This document shows, in pieces, positions 52,623 to 59,013 of a stretch of 59,013 nt of DNA. The translations under genes and the position numbers were made by a program. The DNA comes from Fusobacteriaceae bacterium (GTDB lineage Bacteria; Fusobacteriota; Fusobacteriia; Fusobacteriales; Fusobacteriaceae). The notes beneath the pieces were generated by a model. That model did not search any database. It was not told where the DNA came from and was given only the letters and a program-made list of their open reading frames with translations. Position 1 is the stretch's first letter, and every line of letters begins with the position of its first letter. The stretch spans positions 1 through 59,013 of the forward strand of contig JAGNZR010000004.1 of assembly GCA_017984315.1 (NCBI GenBank), written 5' to 3'.

Positions 52623-53156
52623 TTATACAACCTCTACGCTTATATTTAAATTTGTATAGATGCACATTTCCCCAGCAACCATCATAGATTGTATTGCAAT
52701 ATCTTCAGCAGATAAACTTGTGAATCTTTTTAGTGCTTTAGCGGCTGCATAGGCATAACTTCCTCCTGAACCTATTGCTGCAATTCCATCATCCGTATCA
52801 ATTACATCTCCAGTTCCAGATACAATCAACAAATCTTTTTTATCTGCAACAATTAGCATAGCCTCTAAAACTCTTAAAGCTTTATCGTCTCTCCACTCCT
52901 TTGCCAATTCTACTGCAGCCTTTTTTAAATTTCCAGAACTCTCCTCTAATTTCTTTTCGAATTTATCCATAAGAGAAAATGCATCTGAAGCAGTTCCTGC
53001 AAATCCAGTTAATACATTATAATTGTCTAATTTCCTTATTTTTTTAGCTCCATTTTTGAAAATAACATCTCCAAATGTTACTTGTCCATCACCAGCTATT
53101 GCTACTTGACCATCCTTTTTTACAGCTATTATTGTTGTAGCCTCTATTTTTTTCAT
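52623..53156 (-). CDS. hslV: HslV protease subunit
   Basis: 177 aa proteasome-like peptidase that assembles with the HslU ATPase. [23 protein letters not shown] is split across residues 7-29: the mature N-terminal catalytic threonine would be Thr7 after removal of [20 protein letters not shown] and [10 protein letters not shown] follow as in the family. The usual partner gene hslU is not downstream: yqeH follows after a promoter. It is 12 bases after the XerC-like gene, so it ends the dprA-topA-trmFO-xerC-like-hslV run. Confidence 0.94.
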   Translation of the reverse strand: MKKIEATTIIAVKKDGQVAIAGDGQVTFGDVIFKNGAKKIRKLDNYNVLTGFAGTASDAFSLMDKFEKKLEESSGNLKKAAVELAKEWRDDKALRVLEAMLIVADKKDLLIVSGTGDVIDTDDGIAAIGSGGSYAYAAAKALKRFTSLSAEDIAIQSMMVAGEMCIYTNLNISVEVV

Positions 53157-53168
53157 ATTCCCACCTTT

Positions 53169-54053
53169 TTATTTTACTATATAAGCTGAAATTTCCTTTC
53201 TCTTGGATAATGCTTTGTATTTTTTTATTATTTCGTCATTTGTATAACCTAATATTTCCTGTAAATACTCTGTACTCATCCCTTTTACTATCATATGTAG
53301 TATAAAAGTATGCCTAAAAATATAAGGAGTTACCTCTTTAGTTATTGCAGCTTTTACTCTATACCTTTCTATTATTCTTCTAAGAGATCTATCGCTCAGT
53401 CTTGTTCCACTCCCATTTACAAAAAGTATATCTCCACTGTATTTTTCTTTATATTTTTCTTTTTTTCTTTTTATATACTCTTTAAAATATTTGACTACCC
53501 TTTCGCTAAAAAACACTACTCTAGAATTTTTACCTGCAGCTATTTGAAGTTTTCTTGAATCAAGATCAAAAACTCCTTCACCTAAAGCTAACAACTCCTG
53601 GGATGTTATTCCTGTAGAATAGAGCATCTCAATCATAAGACGATCTCTTATCCCATTTGTAGAATTTAAATCTATAGCCTCTCTGATTCTATTTATATCT
53701 TCTAAGGTTATAAAATTTGGTTCCTCTACATTAAAATTTAAAAATTCAACTAATTTTGTAGGATCGGTAATCACTTTATCTTTTTTTAAAAGAAATTTAA
53801 AAAACAATCTTAAAGTAGATAATTTCCTATTTAAAGATCTTTTGCTTAATTTTTTATTATATTCCATTCCAATAAATCTCTTAACTGTAAATCTATTTAT
53901 ATCTTTTAAACTTTCTATAGATTCAACTTTTATTAAAAAGTCTATAAATTGTCTCATATCACTTTTTATGGAATTTATGCTGTTTAGACTTCTTTGATCT
54001 CCAAACTCCAGATAATATAAAAATTCTTTTAAATCATTTTCTAAATTAACCAT
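53169..54053 (-). CDS. XerC/XerD-like tyrosine recombinase homologue with degenerate active site
   Basis: 294 aa with the two-domain Xer layout: an N-terminal SAM-like core-binding domain (1-105) and a C-terminal catalytic fold. Compared with XerD (Arg148, Lys172, His244, Arg247, His270, Tyr279) the sites read: LYSTGITSQELLAL with Thr150 in place of the first Arg; Lys175 in AGKNSRVVFF kept; PYIFRHTF with Tyr244 in place of His but Arg247 kept; EILGYTNDEII with Tyr270 in place of His/Trp; and KKYKALS with Tyr279 kept. Three of six catalytic residues are therefore changed. It sits between trmFO and hslV exactly where many bacteria carry xerC. It may have become a DNA-binding or accessory protein. 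Confidence 0.88.
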   Translation of the reverse strand: MVNLENDLKEFLYYLEFGDQRSLNSINSIKSDMRQFIDFLIKVESIESLKDINRFTVKRFIGMEYNKKLSKRSLNRKLSTLRLFFKFLLKKDKVITDPTKLVEFLNFNVEEPNFITLEDINRIREAIDLNSTNGIRDRLMIEMLYSTGITSQELLALGEGVFDLDSRKLQIAAGKNSRVVFFSERVVKYFKEYIKRKKEKYKEKYSGDILFVNGSGTRLSDRSLRRIIERYRVKAAITKEVTPYIFRHTFILHMIVKGMSTEYLQEILGYTNDEIIKKYKALSKRKEISAYIVK

Positions 54054-54062
54054 ATTATTCTC

Positions 54063-55379
54063 CTATAATAGGTATTCTTTTTTCTTTAACTCTTCTTCTA
54101 AATATTTTAAAGCTATTTCAGAAATAGTATTATATTTTAATTTTTTATCCCTTATTCTTTCTTCTAGCCCTCTTATTATTCCAAAATTCGGCCCCATAGG
54201 CTGAAAATTCTTTTTCTCTTCAGTTATATATTTTATTATGGCTCCTATTGAGCTTCTATCATCTAATACTAGAGATTCCTTCCCCTCTAATTTAGCATAA
54301 ATATTCAATGCTGCAACAAGTCCTGTGGCTATGGCACATACATACCCTTCGCCCCCTGTTATCTGCCCTGCAAAATATATATTTTCGTTATTTTTCATAT
54401 TCAACTCTTTTGTCAGCATTTTTGTAGAATCTATGAAAGTATTTCTATGCATAACTCCATATCTAACAAACTCTGCATTTTCAAGTCCAGGTATCATTGA
54501 AAAAACTCTTTTTTGTTCTCCAAATTTTAAATTAGTCTGAAAACCTACTAAATTATATAATTTCCCATCTTTATCATCTTGTCTTAATTGAACTACTGCA
54601 TGATCCCATCTATCTGTTTTAGGATTAGTCAACCCTTTTGGCTTTAATGGACCAAAAAGTAGTGTTTTTTCTCCACGCTGTGCAATCCTTTCAACTGGCA
54701 TGCATGCTTCAAAAAGTTTCTCCTCTTCAAATTTTTTCAAAGGAGCTCTTTCTGCAGTTATTAAAGCTTCATAAAATTTTTTATACTCCTCTTCATTCAT
54801 TGGACAGTTAATATACTCTCCATCACCTTTATCGTATCTAGACTGATAGTATACTTTATCTTGGTCAATAGATTCTAAAGTCACTATAGGTGCTGCTGCA
54901 TCATAAAAATAAAGGTATTCGCTATCTGTTATTTTCCCTATCTCTTTAGATAAAGTCTCTGAAGTCAAAGGTCCTGAAGCCACTAATACTATTTTGTCTT
55001 TAGGGATCTCTTTTAACTCATCTCTTATTATTTCTATATTTTCATTTTTTTCTAATAATTCAGTTATATTTTCTGAAAACCCCTCTCTATCAACCGCTAA
55101 AGCCTGACCAGCAGGTACTTTATGTGAATCTGCAACCTCTATAAGCTTTGACCCTAGTCTTCTTAACTCTTCTTTCATCAGTCCAGAAGCATTTCCTAAA
55201 TGGTCTCCTCCTAGGGAATTGCTGCATACTAACTCTGCTAATTTTTCTGTTTTATGAGCTTCAGTAGATACTTTAGGTCTCATTTCATAGAGTTTAACTT
55301 TAATCCCTCTTTTTGCAAGCTGAAAAGCTGCCTCACTTCCTGCTAGTCCACCACCAATTATTACAACCTCTTTATTCAT
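54063..55379 (-). CDS. trmFO: folate/FAD-dependent tRNA (uracil-54) methyltransferase
   Basis: 438 aa. It makes ribothymidine 54 in the T-loop of tRNAs using methylene-tetrahydrofolate and FADH2. The FAD-binding start VVIIGGGLAGSEAAFQLAKRG, the signature SNSLGGDHLGNASGLMKEE with the conserved Cys just before it (LVCSNSLGGD), YYDAAAPIV-like FYDAAAPIVTLES, and ACMPVERIAQRGEKTLLFGP are all present. Follows topA by 40 bases in the conserved order. Confidence 0.96.
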   Translation of the reverse strand: MNKEVVIIGGGLAGSEAAFQLAKRGIKVKLYEMRPKVSTEAHKTEKLAELVCSNSLGGDHLGNASGLMKEELRRLGSKLIEVADSHKVPAGQALAVDREGFSENITELLEKNENIEIIRDELKEIPKDKIVLVASGPLTSETLSKEIGKITDSEYLYFYDAAAPIVTLESIDQDKVYYQSRYDKGDGEYINCPMNEEEYKKFYEALITAERAPLKKFEEEKLFEACMPVERIAQRGEKTLLFGPLKPKGLTNPKTDRWDHAVVQLRQDDKDGKLYNLVGFQTNLKFGEQKRVFSMIPGLENAEFVRYGVMHRNTFIDSTKMLTKELNMKNNENIYFAGQITGGEGYVCAIATGLVAALNIYAKLEGKESLVLDDRSSIGAIIKYITEEKKNFQPMGPNFGIIRGLEERIRDKKLKYNTISEIALKYLEEELKKKEYLL

Positions 55380-55419
55380 TTGTACCTTTCCTTTCTCTCA
55401 TTTTAATATAATAGAATTG

Positions 55420-57750
55420 TTACTCTTTTTCAGTTTTCTTTTTAGATATTTTTGACATCTTTTTTTTGTCTACTACTTCATTTTTCTCTGTAATTATTCT
55501 ATTATTTTTATCTAATTTTTTTATATTTTTACATTTTGGATACCCTGTGCAACTTAAAAATTTACCCCATCTACCTCTGTTAACTTTAAACGGTTTTCCA
55601 CATTTTTCACAGCAACCAGCTACTCTTAAAATTTCATTCTCTTCATCCTTAATTTTTTGTAGCTCTTTTGCTATATGAATTACTCCATTTTCTATTTTAA
55701 GAGTCTGCTCAATTATCATTTTTTTTATAGAGCCAGGAAGTGAGATTCTAATCTGATCCTCTTTAAAGTTTTCACTTTCTAAATAGCTTCCAAATCTTCC
55801 AGTTTTTAAAAGGCATTTAGTTCCTGTTTCTGTTACTACATCAGTAGGAATCCCAATTTTTCCTTTTTCTCTTTCTTCTATTTGTGATTTTACAGATATT
55901 TTTCCTGCTTCTATATCCTCTTTGGGGATATGCACCCCTTTTAAATTTATATTTTCTTTGCAACCTTCCACTTCACAAGTTAAATATTTTCCAAAAACAC
56001 CAGTTTTCATGACCATATAAACATCTGCACATTTACATTTTATGTCACTTATAACTACTCTTTCTTTTATTTTTTTAATTTTTTCATTGTATTTTTCTAT
56101 ATTTTTTTCTAACTCTGAATAAAACTCTTTTAATACATCTGTCCACTCCAGCTTTCCTTCAGCTATCTGATCTAATTCATCTTCAAAGTGAGCAGTAAAT
56201 TTTATATTCATTACCCTTTTAAAGTTTTTTTCTAATTCTGTTTTTATATCATATCCTAACTCTGTAGGTATAAAACTTTTCCCTTCAACATTAACATACT
56301 CTCTTTTTTTCAATGTTTCTACTATGGTAGCGTATGTAGAAGGTCTTCCTATCCCTTCTTGCTCTAATCTTTTTACTAAAGAGGATTCAGTCAGTCTCGA
56401 TGGTGCCTTTGTCCACTCCTCTTTTATATTCATTTTTTCTAATGTTTTTTCATCATCAATTTTTATATTTGGGAAGTCACTTAATGATAATTCATCATCC
56501 TCTTTAAAAATTTTGTAATATCCATCAAATACAACTTTATGAATACTTCCTCTAAAATCAAATTTATTATAAGAGGCAACTATTTCAAATTGTTCATACT
56601 CCATATTTGACATTTGCGATATTAAAAATCTATCCCATATAAGTTTATATAATTTATATTGATCATTGTCCAAATGCTTCTTTATACTGTCTGGCTCATA
56701 TTTTATATCTGTTGGTCTTATTGCTTCGTGGGCATCCTGAATTTTTTGATCTTTTTTTCCAGTTCTTAACTGACCTATATACTCTTTACCAAATTTATTT
56801 TCAATATATTGTTTTGTCATTTCAACAGCTTCGTTTGACACTCTCAGTGAATCTGTTCTCATGTAAGTAATTAACCCTTTATGCTCTCCGTTAATTTCTA
56901 GCCCTTCATATAACCCTTGAGCAACTCTCATTGTCTTAGAAGCTGAAAAACTTAAATAAGAAGATGCAAGTTGCTGAAGTGTACTTGTTTTTAAGGGTTG
57001 AGGTGGTGCTTTTTTCTTTTTTGTTACATCTGCCTTAGTTATTATGAATTTTTGACCTTTTTGAATTTTTTTTAATTCATCCACTATTTTTTCATCCATT
57101 AATGGATCATGTTTTTTCCCTTCTATTCTACTTAAAGAAAGTTTTAGGTTACCATTAAAAGCACCATCTACTGTCCAATATTTTTCTGAAACAAAAGCTT
57201 TAATTTCATCCTCTAAATCACATATCATTTTTAGGGCTACTGACTGCACTCTTCCTGCACTTGTTTTTTCTGATACTGTCGTCCACAATAGTGGTGATAT
57301 TTTATACCCCACTATTCTATCTAATATTCTTCTTGCTTGTTGAGCATTTACCATTTTCATATCTATTGTTCTTACATGTTTAAGAGAATCAGTTATTGCT
57401 GATTCTGTTATTTCATTAAATTCTATTCTGTTTAGTTCATTTTCTTCTAATTTTAGTGTTTTAGCTACATGCCAAGCTATAGCTTCCCCTTCTCTATCAG
57501 GGTCTGACGCAAGATATACTTTTTTAGATTTTTTTGCTAACCCTCTTAGTGTTTCTACTAACTCTTTTTTATCTTTTACAATAGAGTAATTCGGTTTAAA
57601 ATTTTCTTCAACTTTTACTCCAAGTGTTGTTTTAGGTAGATCTCTAACATGCCCATAAGATGCTACAACACGAAAAGAGTCTCCCAATATTTTTTCAATT
57701 GTCTTTGCTTTTGCTGGTGACTCCACAATTACTAAGTTCTTTTTCGACAA
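55420..57750 (-). CDS. topA: DNA topoisomerase I
   Basis: 776 aa type IA enzyme that relaxes negative supercoils. Toprim: VIVESPAKAKTIEKIL and YLASDPDREGEAIAWH; active-site Tyr in LITYMRTDSLRVS. The C-terminal part has zinc-ribbon repeats: CKCADVYMVMKTGVFGKYLT, a middle repeat that kept only one Cys (KCLLKTGRFGSYLES), and CCEKCGKPFKVNRGRWGKFLS, ending in a Lys-rich tail. TTG at 57750 is preferred (MSKKNLVIVESP, GAGGTG 6 bases upstream); a GTG at 57759 overlaps that ribosome site. Follows dprA by 29 bases. Confidence 0.95.
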   Translation of the reverse strand: MSKKNLVIVESPAKAKTIEKILGDSFRVVASYGHVRDLPKTTLGVKVEENFKPNYSIVKDKKELVETLRGLAKKSKKVYLASDPDREGEAIAWHVAKTLKLEENELNRIEFNEITESAITDSLKHVRTIDMKMVNAQQARRILDRIVGYKISPLLWTTVSEKTSAGRVQSVALKMICDLEDEIKAFVSEKYWTVDGAFNGNLKLSLSRIEGKKHDPLMDEKIVDELKKIQKGQKFIITKADVTKKKKAPPQPLKTSTLQQLASSYLSFSASKTMRVAQGLYEGLEINGEHKGLITYMRTDSLRVSNEAVEMTKQYIENKFGKEYIGQLRTGKKDQKIQDAHEAIRPTDIKYEPDSIKKHLDNDQYKLYKLIWDRFLISQMSNMEYEQFEIVASYNKFDFRGSIHKVVFDGYYKIFKEDDELSLSDFPNIKIDDEKTLEKMNIKEEWTKAPSRLTESSLVKRLEQEGIGRPSTYATIVETLKKREYVNVEGKSFIPTELGYDIKTELEKNFKRVMNIKFTAHFEDELDQIAEGKLEWTDVLKEFYSELEKNIEKYNEKIKKIKERVVISDIKCKCADVYMVMKTGVFGKYLTCEVEGCKENINLKGVHIPKEDIEAGKISVKSQIEEREKGKIGIPTDVVTETGTKCLLKTGRFGSYLESENFKEDQIRISLPGSIKKMIIEQTLKIENGVIHIAKELQKIKDEENEILRVAGCCEKCGKPFKVNRGRWGKFLSCTGYPKCKNIKKLDKNNRIITEKNEVVDKKKMSKISKKKTEKE

Positions 57751-57779
57751 TACTTTCACCTCACAAATATTTTATTTCA

Positions 57780-58835
57780 TTATTTTTTTCTCATGTAACA
57801 TCCACCTAAAGTAGCTGTAACTAGACCTTTTATCTCTAATTCTATCAATGTAGCCAAAACTTCTGGTGCTTTTTCATTTACCTCTATTAAAATATCATCT
57901 AAAGTTTTACTCGTTGTTAACGTATCATAAATTAACTGTTCCAACTCATTTAATTGAATTTTTTCTTTATTATTACTTTTTATTCCATACTCTTCCAATA
58001 TATCCTCTACTTTAGATACTAATTTTGCTTGACTATTTTTTATAAGATTATTGCAACCTGCTGAAAAATCAGAAAATATCTCACCAGGAATAGCAAAAAT
58101 ATCCCTTCCTTCATCGAGAGCAATATTAGCAGTTATTAAACTTCCACCTTTCTCCCTGCTCTCTATAATTAGAATCCCTTTACTAAGACCTGCAATTATT
58201 CTATTTCTCATAGGGAAATGATATATCTGAGGTTGAGTACCTAAAGGGTATTCAGATATTAAAAGCCCTCTTGTTTCTATCTCTTCCCACACATTTTTAT
58301 TCTCTTTAGGATATATGATATCTAAACCACTTCCCACAACAGCTATTGTATTTCCATTTTTTAACAAAGTTTTTTTATGACATATTGTGTCTATTCCAAG
58401 TGCTAAGCCACTTACTGTTGTAATCCCCTCTTCAACTAATCCACTGGTAAAATTTTCACAAGCTACTTTCCCATAACTTGTTGCCTTTCTAGTTCCTACA
58501 ACTCCTATAGAAAAATTTTTTAACAATTCAATATTTCCTTTGCAAAAAAGAAATAAGGGGGGATTTGCTGTGTTTTTTAATTTTTCTGGGTATTCCTCAT
58601 CTTCAATAAAAATAACTTTTATCTTATGATCATTTAATTTTTTTAGTTCAGCTTCTAAATTAATATTTTTAGAATCCTGTATCTTTTTTATGGTACTCTC
58701 ATCAAAATTCAAATATAAACAAAACTGTTCATTTCTTATAGAAAATATTTCATCATACTCTTTTGTTACTTTTAAAAGTGCTTTAATGTTTGAATCAGTA
58801 AGTCCAACAGATTTTAATCTATACCACTCATTCAT
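57780..58835 (-). CDS. dprA: DNA-processing protein DprA (Smf)
   Basis: 351 aa. DprA binds incoming single-stranded DNA and loads RecA in natural transformation. The Rossmann-like core shows GVVGTRKATSYGKVACENF, VSGLALGIDTICHKKTL, AVVGSGLDIIYPKENK and PMRNRIIAGLSKGILIIES. The C-terminal 60 residues (LNELEQLIYDTL, then LIELEIKGLVTATLGGCYMR) form the winged-helix DML1 domain. No other competence gene is seen. First fully visible gene of the run to hslV; GGGGG precedes the ATG. Confidence 0.95.
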   Translation of the reverse strand: MNEWYRLKSVGLTDSNIKALLKVTKEYDEIFSIRNEQFCLYLNFDESTIKKIQDSKNINLEAELKKLNDHKIKVIFIEDEEYPEKLKNTANPPLFLFCKGNIELLKNFSIGVVGTRKATSYGKVACENFTSGLVEEGITTVSGLALGIDTICHKKTLLKNGNTIAVVGSGLDIIYPKENKNVWEEIETRGLLISEYPLGTQPQIYHFPMRNRIIAGLSKGILIIESREKGGSLITANIALDEGRDIFAIPGEIFSDFSAGCNNLIKNSQAKLVSKVEDILEEYGIKSNNKEKIQLNELEQLIYDTLTTSKTLDDILIEVNEKAPEVLATLIELEIKGLVTATLGGCYMRKK

Positions 58836-58886
58836 GTATCTACCCCCTAACAGTAAAGAACAGCCACAGTTATTTTATTTTATATT

Positions 58887-59013
58887 CTATCTTTTATATG
58901 CTCTAACTAATAATTTTTTTATTAAAGTTGATTCTGGAAAAAGTCTGTTTCCCTCTTCTAAAACCTCTTTAGCTTCCCCATCACGTCCAAGGAGTATATA
59001 CAAATCTCCAAGT
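58887..59013 (-). CDS. C-terminal end of a TPR-repeat protein, 5' part outside window
   Basis: The frame enters from the right edge and stops with TAG at 58889-58887. The 41 visible residues (LGDLYILLGRDGEAKEVLEE, then GNRLFPESTLIKKLL) fit one tetratricopeptide repeat: Leu, Gly, Ala and Pro at the expected spacing. Only the last repeat is visible, so nothing more can be said about role or localisation. It ends 51 bases before dprA and may be co-transcribed with it. Confidence 0.7.
   Translation of the reverse strand, partial: LGDLYILLGRDGEAKEVLEEGNRLFPESTLIKKLLVRAYKR

Noticed and set aside
53169..54053. Mobile-element integrase
   Set aside because: The gene lies in the conserved trmFO-hslV position, matches Xer length, lacks catalytic residues, and has no attachment repeats or cargo genes nearby.

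Overview
The window is low-GC DNA from an anaerobic bacterium with an outer membrane, most likely a member of the Fusobacteriaceae (Fusobacterium/Cetobacterium type). The evidence is strongly AT-rich codon use, many TTG and GTG starts, a pyruvate:ferredoxin oxidoreductase with a pta-ackA pair, ferredoxin and flavodoxin-type redox proteins, TonB-like and RlpA-like envelope proteins, and the gene order dprA-topA-trmFO-xerC-like-hslV. The genus cannot be fixed from the sequence alone. I see no phage, insertion sequence or CRISPR array; this is chromosomal core DNA with a few decayed genes.

Layout. 1-2.4 kb (minus): TonB-like gene cut by the edge, queH, iron alcohol dehydrogenase. 2.6-3.5 kb (plus): three small unrecognised genes, the first a thioredoxin-fold protein without cysteines. 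3.5-14.9 kb (minus): a tightly packed run dinG-like helicase, pgpH, ybeY, DgkA-PAP2 fusion, lipase-like, a methyltransferase interrupted by an in-frame TAG, UvrD-like helicase, holA. 15-16.9 kb (plus): rpsT, a YwqK/MORN-type repeat protein, polysaccharide deacetylase. 17-20.9 kb (minus): riboflavin operon ribH-ribD-ribE-ribBA under an FMN riboswitch. 21-22.7 kb (plus): speD-speE and a transporter-like fragment. 22.8-27.4 kb (minus): YjeM-type permease, ferredoxin-type protein, two flavodoxin-fold oxidoreductases, cutC. 27.5 kb (plus): RlpA lipoprotein. 28-30.3 kb (minus): unknown 295-aa protein, a 5'-truncated NMT1-type binding protein, and six tRNAs (Gly-Lys-Glu-Val-Asp-Thr). 30.3-36 kb (minus): PBP-priA-def-ftsB-like-membrane protein. 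36.2-37.4 kb (plus): DEAD-box helicase. 37.5-41.2 kb (minus): molybdenum hydroxylase pair. 41.4-48.5 kb (minus): nifJ, ackA, pta, ftsY. 48.7-59 kb (minus): YczE-type membrane protein, FAD oxidoreductase, pilin-like protein, yqeH, hslV, degenerate XerC-like protein, trmFO, topA, dprA and a TPR protein entering from the right edge.

How the genes work together: NifJ makes acetyl-CoA and reduced ferredoxin from pyruvate, and Pta and AckA turn acetyl-CoA into acetate plus ATP. The four rib genes cover the dedicated steps from GTP and ribulose-5-phosphate to riboflavin, apart from the phosphatase step, and the FMN riboswitch closes the feedback loop. SpeD and SpeE make spermidine.

The observations most worth a second look are the amber-interrupted methyltransferase (6467-7681), a tyrosine recombinase homologue that has lost three of six catalytic residues (53169-54053), a JAMM metalloprotease-like domain fused to a DinG-type helicase (12494-14938), and a one-chain undecaprenol kinase/phosphatase (9190-9912).
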